Position numbers and translations under genes: made by a program
Shown: positions 1-8,757 of the stretch, one piece after another
How positions within the stretch are numbered: the stretch's first letter is position 1
Layout: the number at the start of each line of letters is the position of its first letter
NCBI GenBank assembly: GCA_021780105.1
Contig: JAJXZJ010000053.1
Location: 1 to 64,000 of the forward strand
From: a bacterium
GTDB taxonomy: Bacteria > Verrucomicrobiota > Verrucomicrobiia > Limisphaerales > J093
DNA: 64,000 bases
Direction of reading: 5' to 3'
The notes under the pieces: model-generated
What the model saw: only the letters and a program-made list of their open reading frames with translations
Told to the model about the DNA's origin: nothing
Database searches by the model: none

Positions 1-723
<723 letters not shown>

Positions 724-846
724 AAAACGTTAGTTTGACTCCTGCCGGATAGATCATATCCAGCATTTGCAATTATAAAACTCTTCACTTTAAACCAACT
801 AACTGGTTATCTGTGAAGGGGCTCTCACTTATCGCACAATTCAACT

Positions 847-873
847 TTCAAAGAGCACCGGGTGCTTTCACCC
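847..873 (-). promoter_or_regulatory. rRNA leader boxB hairpin and boxA antitermination site
   Basis: On the minus strand the leader reads GGGTGAAAGCACCC (873-860), a 5-base stem with a 4-base loop, followed 2 bases later by TGCTCTTTGAA (857-847). The second element matches the rrn boxA consensus TGCTCTTTA, bound by NusB/NusE in other bacteria. The order hairpin then boxA is that of E. coli rrn leaders. It lies about 125 bases upstream of mature 16S and about 100 bases downstream of the proposed promoter. The function is inferred from the family. Confidence 0.75.
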
Positions 874-964
874 ATAAATCCACCCCACTTAGGGGACAAA
901 AAACCTGAGAGCCGAATTTTACGCCCAACTCGGCGCCTCAGTTTAGTTTCTCAAAAGCGCGTTA

Positions 965-1014
965 ACTTTAACCTTCAACCCACGCCCGTCAACAACTTTT
1001 TACATGTTTTTGAC
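965..1014 (-). promoter_or_regulatory. rRNA promoter with UP-like element
   Basis: On the minus strand, TTGACG (992-987) is separated by 16 bases from TAAAGT (970-965). A GC-rich stretch (TAACGCGC) follows the -10, as in stringently controlled rrn promoters. Just upstream (about 993-1014) is an A/T-rich run (AAAAACATGTAAAAAG) resembling an UP element. The transcript would carry a leader of about 235 bases before 16S. The remaining stretch 724-1042 holds only this leader; I see no gene in it. Confidence 0.6.
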
Positions 1015-1042
1015 GTTCTTTCAACGTTCTCGGCTGACAACG

Positions 1043-1747
1043 TCAGCGAAGACGAGAGCGAACTGTAGCGAACTCGACAATCCGGGCAAGTGTTTTTTTA
1101 ATTTTTTTACAGCGCACTGGCAGTGTCAGCGTCCTCCTGGCTGCAACATCAAGATACGGAAATATTAACACGCTTGAATGGGGAGCAAGCTCCGCAAGCA
1201 TTGTCGCGTTTAAAGCCGCTGACAGATCAGGCCGCCGGCAACTCATGAGCACAAGTTTCGTGGGCGATATGCGATGCTCGTCAAGAACGCTAAGCGTCAG
1301 CAACGAATGATTGATCACACCGAGCTGATTTCTGGCTACCACTATTACCGGTCCTGGTTGACACGCCACAACATCGAGTAAATTAAATCCTTCTCCTAGA
1401 GGGACAAGCAACCCTCCGCAGCCTTCGACCAGCAACAAATCTGACCGTGATGCGGCCGCTTGAATCCGTTCCTGAACGGCTTCAATCAGGACTGTTCGCC
1501 GTTCCTGTCGTGCCGCAGCCAAGGGTGCCAATGGCCTCCGAAAGTAAAAGGGGTTCAGCAATTCTGGTGGCAAGGCTCCACCCTGCACACGGTCCAGCAA
1601 ATTGGCATCGTTTCGGTTACCAGTAGCGAAGGGTTTCATGGCGACAACGCCGCCGTCTTGCTGGCGCAGTTCTCGCAGTAACAACGCTGTTAACAGCGTC
1701 TTACCGACACCGGTGTTCGTTCCAGTGATGTAAACAATTCGCCCCAT
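1043..1747 (-). CDS. bioD: dethiobiotin synthase
   Basis: ATP-dependent carboxylation of 7,8-diaminononanoate to dethiobiotin, the penultimate step of biotin synthesis; cytosolic. The 234-residue length is typical. A P-loop GTNTGVGKT sits at residues 9-17, a KPFATG motif (the KPV.SG substrate Lys of the family) at about 38-43, and VEGCGGLLVPL near the middle corresponds to the family's VEGAGG loop. No other bio gene is nearby. The gene reads into the 16S promoter region on the same strand. Its base composition looks less GC-rich than the gsp operon upstream, and its C-terminus is basic and weakly conserved by eye. Confidence 0.92.
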   Translation of the reverse strand: MGRIVYITGTNTGVGKTLLTALLLRELRQQDGGVVAMKPFATGNRNDANLLDRVQGGALPPELLNPFYFRRPLAPLAAARQERRTVLIEAVQERIQAAASRSDLLLVEGCGGLLVPLGEGFNLLDVVACQPGPVIVVARNQLGVINHSLLTLSVLDEHRISPTKLVLMSCRRPDLSAALNATMLAELAPHSSVLIFPYLDVAARRTLTLPVRCKKIKKTLARIVEFATVRSRLR

Positions 1748-1788
1748 GTTCGTGCCAGCTTGTTTCAGTGAGTGAAACCGGCTTTCGC

Positions 1789-2874
1789 CTATTGTGGACT
1801 GAATTGTAGGATTTTCACGTCACTCTGCGCCATCCCGCTGCGTTGAATGATCGCGACATAGCGCTTTTGGTAGGTGCCAATCTGCGCATCCACGGTGACC
1901 TCGTAGGTCAGGCTTTGCACACTGACCATCGTCCCAAAGGCCAGCGCGGCTTGCGGGCTTAGACCGGGGACCGAAGCGGCCAAGGCGGTCGGGGCGGTGA
2001 AGGGGGTGTCATCGTCCGTTCCCTCAACTCCATCGGGACCCGCCCGGGCGCGAATAATGTTAGACGCGATGTTTTCATCCACTCCGGGCAGCATTTGGAG
2101 AACGTAGGCGGAGGCCGTGTTGATGTTGATTCTCCCGGCGGAGATGGGGGTAAACAGATCCACCAAACCCATGTGATACGCGGGCTGGCTTTGCGCAGAT
2201 CCAGCCGATGCTCCCGTGGTGACATCCATGTGCGACGACACATTTTGCCCCCAGTAAAGATCGGGCGTCACGCCATTCACCAGCAACAGTTCGGAAAGAT
2301 CGTCCACGTAGCCGTTCTTGGCGACGTAGGGTGGGTCTTTTGTCATGTAGAAATCACTCTCGGCGCCGCTCATCCGGGGATCATCATCCGGATCCTCCCA
2401 GTCCAAAATCGAATCCACGATGGTGGCGGCATCGCCGGCGTCCACGCCGATCACCGTCAGCGCCCGGCGCAAGAGCGGTTCATCGGCCATGTTGATGTTC
2501 CATTTCCGCTCCAAATCAAGGATATGCACGGAGAAGCTGCCGTTGCCCAGCACGTTGTTGGTGAGCGAAACGCCGGCCAGCGGGCCGTTGGTTTCGTTGC
2601 CCGCACCGGGGCCGCCGGCCCAGATCTGGTTCAACGAGGAGTAATTCTGTCCTCCGCCCGAGCCGCTTGAATTCGCAATGACATACCGCGCCAGTTCCAC
2701 GCCCGATCGGCCCAGCCATTCCATCTCGGCGTCGTTGCTGGCGTTGGCCGCCAGACGTGACTCCACCTTCATCGAAATGGCAAAACCGCCGGCCAGCAGG
2801 CCCAGCACGGCGATGACAATCATCACGATGACGAGCGCAAATCCGCGCGGCGGCGATGGTCGCAACACTGTCAT
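1789..2874 (-). CDS. gspK: type II secretion minor pseudopilin GspK-like
   Basis: 361 residues. It starts with a short basic leader and a class III (prepilin-type) hydrophobic segment (GFALVIVMIVIAVLGLLAGG, about residues 11-30). The Glu-5 of ordinary pseudopilins is missing, as is usual for GspK, the tip subunit that caps the pseudopilus. A helix-hairpin-helix-like stretch (INTASAYVLQMLPGVDE) occurs in the C-terminal half, another GspK trait. The ATG overlaps the stop of the preceding gspJ-like gene as ATGA. It is the last gene of the gspF-H-I-J-K series, so it probably forms the tip of a secretion pseudopilus or related fibre. Confidence 0.85.
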   Translation of the reverse strand: MTVLRPSPPRGFALVIVMIVIAVLGLLAGGFAISMKVESRLAANASNDAEMEWLGRSGVELARYVIANSSGSGGGQNYSSLNQIWAGGPGAGNETNGPLAGVSLTNNVLGNGSFSVHILDLERKWNINMADEPLLRRALTVIGVDAGDAATIVDSILDWEDPDDDPRMSGAESDFYMTKDPPYVAKNGYVDDLSELLLVNGVTPDLYWGQNVSSHMDVTTGASAGSAQSQPAYHMGLVDLFTPISAGRININTASAYVLQMLPGVDENIASNIIRARAGPDGVEGTDDDTPFTAPTALAASVPGLSPQAALAFGTMVSVQSLTYEVTVDAQIGTYQKRYVAIIQRSGMAQSDVKILQFSPQ

Positions 2875-3668
2875 GGCTGTCCGTTGGGCAGAAGCCCGGT
2901 GCCCGGAACCGGTACCGGACTGGGCTGAATCGGCATCGGCCGCGGCATGCCACCACCAGGTCCGAAGGCTGCCTGCATGTTTCGGTCAACCCGCACGCTG
3001 GGGATGTCCACTGTCCGCACGGTGACATCCTGCGGCGACGCGTTGGCCGCCAACGTCGGGCCAAAGCCAAGCTGGAAACGCACCTGCTGCGGCAGTTGAT
3101 TCGAGTCGCTCCATTCCGGCACCCAGCCGTTTTGCGGATCGAAAAACTCGACCGTAAACAGGTTTACCTCCCGTGCCAGCACGAGCGAATAAACCTGGTC
3201 CGGCGAGGTGTTGGTTTCCAAAAGCGGTGCTTGGGTCAGGACAAACTGGTTTTTGCCGTCATTGCCAGATTCCACGGTGAACGTGACGCGACGGACAACC
3301 TGGCCGCCGAAAAAACCGCTGCCCAGATACGACGACGGCAGCCGGGCCACAAAACTCAGCGCCGCAAAATCGCCGCTCGTATCCGCCTGGAACGTGTAGA
3401 GCGGCGCGTTGGCTTGAAACATCACCGCCGACACGAGGGCGTCGCTGAGCGAACGGGAGGCGAGGCGGCTGCGCTGCAAGCGCATCGCGGCGTCATTGCC
3501 CACGCGGGCTGCCCGCAGGATCGCAGTCCAACTTGAGTAAATCGCCGTGATCACCATCGCAAAAATCACCAGCGCCACCATGACCTCCAGCAGTGTGAAC
3601 GCCTGCCGGCCGGCGCGGTGTTTCGCTCGGTGGCAGCGGGACGGTTTGCGCAACGGAGGCAGGTTCAT
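2871..3668 (-). CDS. gspJ: type II secretion pseudopilin GspJ-like
   Basis: 265 residues with a prepilin signature near residue 24 (AFTLLEVMVALVIFAMV). The residue before the processed Phe is Ala instead of the canonical Gly, as also seen in the next pseudopilin upstream; the prepilin peptidase in this lineage presumably accepts it. The remainder resembles GspJ minor pseudopilins (contact to GspK/GspI) and ends in a Pro/Gly-rich tail. ATGA overlap at both ends. Assignment as J rather than another minor pseudopilin rests mainly on order and size. Confidence 0.75.
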   Translation of the reverse strand: MNLPPLRKPSRCHRAKHRAGRQAFTLLEVMVALVIFAMVITAIYSSWTAILRAARVGNDAAMRLQRSRLASRSLSDALVSAVMFQANAPLYTFQADTSGDFAALSFVARLPSSYLGSGFFGGQVVRRVTFTVESGNDGKNQFVLTQAPLLETNTSPDQVYSLVLAREVNLFTVEFFDPQNGWVPEWSDSNQLPQQVRFQLGFGPTLAANASPQDVTVRTVDIPSVRVDRNMQAAFGPGGGMPRPMPIQPSPVPVPGTGLLPNGQP

Positions 3669-4114
3669 GGGTTCCCCATCTGGGCCTGACCGGTGCCATT
3701 GCGGTAAAGCAGAATGCTGTTGGTTTCCTCCCGGACCAGGCCGTTCTGTGGCCAGTCAATGGTGATGTCCACCTGGAACAGCCCCTGCTCGCTCCGCCGC
3801 GAGGCCAGGGTTCCCTGGTTGGTGGACACCATCGTGATGTTGGCATTCCAACTGGCGCCGGGATAGGCGTCGCCGAAATCCCCGGACAGCATCCCTTCGG
3901 TCAGCGTGTTCGTTTGCGCGATTTGGGCCGCCACCGAACCGAAGTCCACCTCGCCCATGCCCAGGCTGCGCGCCATCCGCAGATTCTGCGCCACCAGGCT
4001 CAAGATCGCGAAAATGGCGATAAAGAAGATGGCCATCGCGATCATCACCTCCAGCAAGGTGAAGGCCGCGCCCCGGGGCGAAACATGCGGCCGCGGATTC
4101 GGTCCGCAGTTCAT
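3665..4114 (-). CDS. gspI: type II secretion pseudopilin GspI-like
   Basis: 149 residues when started at the ATG at 4114, which overlaps the stop of the gspH-like gene as ATGA; a longer open frame reading further upstream has no support. A prepilin segment (AFTLLEVMIAMAIFFIAIFA) lies near residue 18, again with Ala at -1 of the cleavage site. It has the short size typical of GspI, which nucleates the pseudopilus tip with GspJ and GspK. Its stop overlaps the gspJ start. Confidence 0.78.
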   Translation of the reverse strand: MNCGPNPRPHVSPRGAAFTLLEVMIAMAIFFIAIFAILSLVAQNLRMARSLGMGEVDFGSVAAQIAQTNTLTEGMLSGDFGDAYPGASWNANITMVSTNQGTLASRRSEQGLFQVDITIDWPQNGLVREETNSILLYRNGTGQAQMGNP

Positions 4115-4734
4115 CGAAGCACCTCCACGTCCGTCTGGCCGGTGCTGATTTCCAAGGTCAGCCGGCGCTCTTCGTTCAACCCGGAAAGCAGCGTCGCGCT
4201 CAACTCGTCGCACGTGCCGTTCGGATAAAACCGCACCCGCGCCGCGTCGAGGTCCAAGGCCCCCTGCCGCTCGGCCTCCAGAATGTCCCGCCGGTTGATG
4301 ACGAGGTGCTCGAAGGCGATCGAGTCCGGCAGGTGCGCGGAAAAGGTGACCTCGGCGGGCAAGGTCTGGCTTGCTGCTGACACGTCGCCGGCGGTCGCCG
4401 GCAACGCGTTCGCCGCGCCGGACGCATCGCCGTTGTCGTTGCTCGCCAACTGGTCCGGCGGCACCAGTCCGACGGAGAGCTGGCCGCTGCCGGTGATGAC
4501 GAGTTCGGCGGTCTGCCCGCGTAGAATCGCCAGCATCCGCGCCTTCTGGCAACCTTCCGTGAGGTCGCTGATCGCCTGGCGCATCGGCCCTTTCCGGATC
4601 GCGCTGAACAACGGCGGAATGCCGATGCTGGCAATGACGGCGATGATGGCCATCACGACGAGAAGTTCGATGAGCGTGAAGCCTCGCCGGTCCGGAGCCG
4701 GCCGGCCGGCCGTTGGACGCCGGGCGCGCATCAC
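4111..4734 (-). CDS. gspH: type II secretion pseudopilin GspH-like
   Basis: 207 residues with a canonical prepilin motif GFTLIELLVVMAIIAVIASI after a short basic leader of about 18 residues. The start is ambiguous: GTG at 4734 overlaps the gspF stop as GTGA, and ATG at 4731 overlaps as TGATG; both give the same protein after processing. Named GspH because of the C-terminal H-type minor pseudopilin look and its position between F and I. A major pseudopilin GspG was not found in this cluster, so this protein or an unlinked gene must fill that role. Confidence 0.7.
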   Translation of the reverse strand: MMRARRPTAGRPAPDRRGFTLIELLVVMAIIAVIASIGIPPLFSAIRKGPMRQAISDLTEGCQKARMLAILRGQTAELVITGSGQLSVGLVPPDQLASNDNGDASGAANALPATAGDVSAASQTLPAEVTFSAHLPDSIAFEHLVINRRDILEAERQGALDLDAARVRFYPNGTCDELSATLLSGLNEERRLTLEISTGQTDVEVLR

Positions 4735-6002
4735 CGGGCAAGGTTGGCCGTGATGGTGAACATGGCGGAGAGCACGCTGAACAGCAGGAAGCCGACGCCG
4801 ATGGCCATGACGATGATCATCGCCGGCTCGATGAGATTGGTCATCACGCGCAGCGCAGTGATGAGCTCGTTTTCGTAGGTCTGCGCCACGTTGTTCAACG
4901 CGCCGGGCACGTCGCCGGTTTCCTCGCCGATCTTGATGAGGTCAATCATGAGCTGTGGGAAGAGTTTGCTGCGGGCCAGCGGCTGCGCGATGGTCTTGCC
5001 GTCGGTCACCTCCTCGCGGGTCTTGGCGATGGCCTCCTTCACCACGGAGTTGGCAATGACCTGTTCGGTGATCCGCAGGGCGGTGAGCACGGGCACGCCG
5101 TTTTGGAGCAGCGTTCCCAGCGTGCGGGCGAATTGTCCGAAGAGATTCAACTGCACCACGTGCCCGAACACGGGGGTGTTCATCTTGAAACGGTCCACGT
5201 TGCGCCGGCCTTCGGGCGTGGCCTCGTAACGCTTGTAGAGGGTCACCACCAGCACCGCCGCGATCGGGAACAACCACCAGTAGCCTGCAAAGAAATGGCT
5301 GATTCCGATCAACAGCTTCGTCGCCGCCGGCAGTTCCACCTTCATGCCCTGGAAGATGCTCATGAACTTCGGCAGCATCGTCGTCATGAAGAAGAACACG
5401 ATGACCACCCCCACGCTCGCCACAATGGCCGGATAGATCAGGGCCGAAAGGAACTTCGATTGCACCTCGGCGAAACGCTCGTAGTGCGACGCCAGCCGCT
5501 GCAGCACCTCCACCATCGCGCCACTTTGCTCGCCGGCCCGGACCATGTTCACGTAAAGGTCGGAGAAGATCAGCGGCTGCCGGGCCATCGCCTCGGAAAG
5601 CCCCTTGCCCTCCATCACGTCCTGTTTGAGTTGCTGGCTGACCTCCGGCGGCACGCCTTTCGAGCTGATCGAGGTCATGCTGTTCAACGCCGCGGTCAGC
5701 GGCATCCCCGCCCGGAGCAGGTTGGTCAACTGCTGGCTGAAGGTGGCCAGCTCGCGCAATTTCGGCCGGCGCTTGCGTGCCAGTAACGCGCGGAACGAGG
5801 AGGCCTGCGCCGCCGCGGTTTCGGCCGTTCGCGCGCTCTTGCGCTCGACCTTCGCCGCCGCGCCTTTGGCCAGCTCCACCAGCACCGGCACCAGGCCAAG
5901 ACGCTCCAATTGCGCCACCGCCGCGGGCCGGTCGGCGGCGTCAAGCACATCCTGCACCAACTCGCCCGACCGGCGGCGCGCTTTATAGACAAATTGTGGC
6001 AT
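4731..6002 (-). CDS. gspF: type II secretion/type IV pilus inner-membrane platform protein GspF
   Basis: 423 residues, normal for the family. Residues 1-70 are the GspF N-terminal region (MPQFVYKARRRSGELVQDV). Two repeats of the T2SSF domain follow (about 90-215 and 290-415), each with helical bundles such as FSQQLTNLLRAGMPLTAALN and FARTLGTLLQNGVPVLTALR. Three membrane segments are visible, including IVASVGVVIVFFFMTTMLP and the C-terminal AMIIVMAIGVGFLLFSVLSA. It is the platform that couples the GspE ATPase to pseudopilus assembly. First gene of the minus-strand operon; gspE and gspD are not in the window. Confidence 0.92.
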   Translation of the reverse strand: MPQFVYKARRRSGELVQDVLDAADRPAAVAQLERLGLVPVLVELAKGAAAKVERKSARTAETAAAQASSFRALLARKRRPKLRELATFSQQLTNLLRAGMPLTAALNSMTSISSKGVPPEVSQQLKQDVMEGKGLSEAMARQPLIFSDLYVNMVRAGEQSGAMVEVLQRLASHYERFAEVQSKFLSALIYPAIVASVGVVIVFFFMTTMLPKFMSIFQGMKVELPAATKLLIGISHFFAGYWWLFPIAAVLVVTLYKRYEATPEGRRNVDRFKMNTPVFGHVVQLNLFGQFARTLGTLLQNGVPVLTALRITEQVIANSVVKEAIAKTREEVTDGKTIAQPLARSKLFPQLMIDLIKIGEETGDVPGALNNVAQTYENELITALRVMTNLIEPAMIIVMAIGVGFLLFSVLSAMFTITANLAR

Positions 6003-6148
6003 ATCCAGCTCTCAGCATCTAAAACCAACCACGCGCAAAAGTTTCCCCGCCCGCCGCCAAAGAGCAAGCGCGCAGACCGGCCCACGGGACGCCGGCCCGT
6101 GACGGAAAAGGCCCTTGCTTCCGCGCGGGGGCGTGCTCAACTCGCGCC

Positions 6149-7759
6149 ATGAATCTCCGTCGCTTGCTTTGTCTTGCCCTCCTGCTGGCCGGCAGTTGGC
6201 ACGCCGCCGCCGCCCCGCTTCAACTCTGGATTTACTGCCCTTCAAACCTGCTCGTGGACAAAAACGTGGACGAACTGGCCACGCTCTTTCACCGCGCCAG
6301 CGCCGCGGGTTACACGCACGTCCTGCTCGCCGATTCCAAGTTCGCCCGGCTCGGGGACATGGACGAACGCTACTTCCGCAACGTCGCCCGCGTCAAAGCC
6401 CTCGCGGCAAGCAATCACCTCGAAATTGTCCCTGCGCTGTTCCCCATCGGTTATTCGAACGATCTGCTCTCGCACGATCCGAACCTCGTTGAAGGGCTGC
6501 CCGTCACCAACGCGCTTTTCGTCGTTCACGCCGGCGTCGCCCGGCTGGAATCCGAGTTGCCGGTCGCCTTCCGTGGCGGCGATTTCTCCGACCTGAAGCG
6601 ATGGGATTGGAAGGACGACACCGTCGTCGCCGACGCCGGCACGGCGCGTGTCACCGATCCCCGCGGCCGGCCGGCCCGCATCGTCGCCCGGCTGAAGCTG
6701 CTCCCGTTTCACCAATATCACCTCAGTGTCCGGGTCAAGACGCAGGATTTCCGCGGCACGCCGGAGGTCAAGGTGCTTGCCCCGAAGGGCGACTTGAACT
6801 TCGATTATCTAAAGGTGAAGCCGACGCAGGACTGGCAGACGCACCATGTCGTTTTCAATTCACTCACGAACACCGCGGTCAACGTCTATTTCGGCTGCTG
6901 GGACGGCACCACCGGCTCGCTCTGGTGGGATGATGCGAAAATCGAGGAGGTCGGCCTGCTGAACCTCATCCGCCGCGACGGCGCGCCGCTGACGGTGAAG
7001 CGGGACGACGGCACGCCGCTGGCTGAAGGCCGCGACTTCGCGCGCGTCGCGGACCCGCTCATGGGCAACCACCCGTGGAACGGCGAATACGACGTTTACC
7101 ACGAACCGCCCACCATCAAAACCAGTCTGCCCGACGGCACCCGACTGCGTGTCTCGTATTACCACGCCGTCACCGTTTATGACGGCCAGGCCATGATCTG
7201 TCCATCCGAGCCGCGCACCGTCGAACTCCTCCGCGACCAGGCCCGCCGGATGCATGCCGCCTGGGGCGCGAAAGGCTACTTCATGTCGCACGACGAAATC
7301 CGCGTGCTCAACTGGTGCTATGCCTGCCAGCGCCGCGGTCTCGACGCCGGGACCGTCCTCGCCGACAACGTCCGCACCTGCATCCGTATTCTCCGTGACG
7401 TCAATCCCGGCGGCCGCATTTACGTGTGGAGCGACATGTTCGACCCGAATCACAATGCCCACGACAACTATTATCTCGTCCGCGGCAACCTCACCGGCTC
7501 GTGGGAAGGCCTGGACCCGGACGTGATCGTCGTGCCGTGGTATTTCGAGAAACGCGACGCCAGCTTGAAGTGGTTTGCCGACCGCGGTCACCGGCAGGTG
7601 ATCGCCGGCTACTACGACGCCGCCCCCGAACGCGTCCGGGACTGGCTCGCCGCCGCGAAGCAGGTCAACGGCGTGGAAGGCGTCATCTACACCACATGGG
7701 AACACAAATACGCCGACCTCGAACGCTTCGCCGAAATCGTCCGCGCCGTGCCGTGGTAA
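6149..7759 (+). CDS. secreted TIM-barrel glycosidase-like protein (GH20-like), specificity unknown
   Basis: 536 residues with a Sec signal peptide (residues 1-22, ending AAAA). The N-terminal part looks like the first strands of a TIM barrel (QLWIYCPSNLLVDKN, THVLLADSKFARLG). It is followed by a beta-rich region at about 150-270 containing WWDDAKIEE, typical of CBM4/9-type carbohydrate-binding domains. The barrel then resumes with KGYFMSHDEIR near 377-385, where the Asp-Glu pair is placed like the DE pair of GH20 hexosaminidases, and VWSDMFDPNHNAHDN. No close family is recognised. It stands alone between the divergent gspF operon and a convergent methyltransferase. A role in polysaccharide or host glycan breakdown is inference. 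Confidence 0.6.
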   Translation: MNLRRLLCLALLLAGSWHAAAAPLQLWIYCPSNLLVDKNVDELATLFHRASAAGYTHVLLADSKFARLGDMDERYFRNVARVKALAASNHLEIVPALFPIGYSNDLLSHDPNLVEGLPVTNALFVVHAGVARLESELPVAFRGGDFSDLKRWDWKDDTVVADAGTARVTDPRGRPARIVARLKLLPFHQYHLSVRVKTQDFRGTPEVKVLAPKGDLNFDYLKVKPTQDWQTHHVVFNSLTNTAVNVYFGCWDGTTGSLWWDDAKIEEVGLLNLIRRDGAPLTVKRDDGTPLAEGRDFARVADPLMGNHPWNGEYDVYHEPPTIKTSLPDGTRLRVSYYHAVTVYDGQAMICPSEPRTVELLRDQARRMHAAWGAKGYFMSHDEIRVLNWCYACQRRGLDAGTVLADNVRTCIRILRDVNPGGRIYVWSDMFDPNHNAHDNYYLVRGNLTGSWEGLDPDVIVVPWYFEKRDASLKWFADRGHRQVIAGYYDAAPERVRDWLAAAKQVNGVEGVIYTTWEHKYADLERFAEIVRAVPW

Positions 7760-7804
7760 CACGCTCCGACGCAATCGCGCCGCGTCCGCTTCCCCGCGCG
7801 AATG

Positions 7805-8512
7805 TCAGCCAACCGGCAATGCCAGCGCCTCGGCGGGCGGCCGCACCTGCGTGCAGCGGTAAACCAGCGCCGGGGGGAAATTGCGCCAGACCACCGCGCT
7901 GATCTCCACCGAGCCAAACAGCTCGCCGAGGACTCGCCGGTAATGACGGCCATTGGCGCGAAGCGGCGAGATCAGATACGTGAAGGTCGTGAACACGCCG
8001 CCGGGCGCCAGGGCGTGGGCCACGTTGCCCATGATGCGCCGCTGCACCCCGGCTCCCATGTTGGCCCACGGCAGCCCGCTGATGACGTAATCGGCCTGCG
8101 GTCTCCCATGACGGGCCAGGTAACGTTGGATGCGCTCGGCGGAATCGTGATAAACCCGGAGCTCGGGGAAATTCTGGCGCAGGCCGGCCACTGCCTGCCA
8201 ATCCAATTCCAAGGCGAAGAACGTCGTGTGCTCGCCGAGACGCTCCAGAATGGCACGGGTGAACGATCCGGTGCCCGGACCCAGTTCCACAACCGCGCCG
8301 GCCGCCGCCAGGTCAGAGCTGGCAATCATCGCCCGGGCCAGCACACGGGAACTGGGCAGCAGCGCGCCAACCCGGCCGGGCGAGCGAAGAAAAGCGCCGA
8401 CGAACCGCAGGTTCTCGGAGAAGGTCCGATCTGCCCGCGCCAACCAGTCCCGCTCCGCCCGCTCCGTCCGGGCGTGGCGGCGTGAAATGACCTTGGCCAC
8501 AAGACTTTCCAT
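7805..8512 (-). CDS. class I SAM-dependent methyltransferase, phospholipid N-methyltransferase (PmtA)-like
   Basis: 235 residues. Motif I VVELGPGTGSF lies at about 74-84, preceded by GALLPSSRVLARAM, a stretch characteristic of PmtA-like and rRNA-dimethylase-fold enzymes that use membrane lipids. The later motifs are ALELD (acidic loop) and YVISGLPWANM in place of the NPPY motif. The family converts phosphatidylethanolamine to methylated derivatives in several Proteobacteria; substrate here is inferred. It is convergent with the upstream glycosidase-like gene with 45 bases between stops and no clear terminator. Confidence 0.7.
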   Translation of the reverse strand: MESLVAKVISRRHARTERAERDWLARADRTFSENLRFVGAFLRSPGRVGALLPSSRVLARAMIASSDLAAAGAVVELGPGTGSFTRAILERLGEHTTFFALELDWQAVAGLRQNFPELRVYHDSAERIQRYLARHGRPQADYVISGLPWANMGAGVQRRIMGNVAHALAPGGVFTTFTYLISPLRANGRHYRRVLGELFGSVEISAVVWRNFPPALVYRCTQVRPPAEALALPVG

Positions 8513-8735
8513 GAGATCAAAGACCGGTCATCGCAGGTCCCAAACAACTGTCGCCTCCCGCCGCAGTGTGGGCTGCTGAGCACTGTTCCGGCCTGTCGCT
8601 CACGGTCTTAATGTTACGATGCACGTGTTCGGGCGATCTTCGTGGAGAACGATGCACGCCGTGACAGCGTTCGTCAACGACGCTGTTGGGGCAGGTTCCG
8701 TGGCGTGACAAATTCGCGTGACCGCCGGGAGCGGG

Positions 8736-8749
8736 ATAGCCTAGGCTAT
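8736..8749. repeat. 14-base perfect palindrome before the O-antigen ligase gene
   Basis: ATAGCCTAGGCTAT is a perfect palindrome ending 8 bases before the ATG at 8758, with partial dyad symmetry beyond it. The surrounding 8513-8757 also contains an ACAGCGT/ACGCTGT inverted repeat (8664-8686). It could be an operator or a small RNA hairpin near the ribosome-binding region; no function can be assigned from sequence. Confidence 0.4.
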
Positions 8750-8757
8750 TCCTTCAC

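Noticed and set aside
862..1068. Plus-strand 68-codon frame in the rRNA leader
   Set aside because: Lies opposite the leader with boxA and the promoter; no ribosome-binding site and no similarity recognised.
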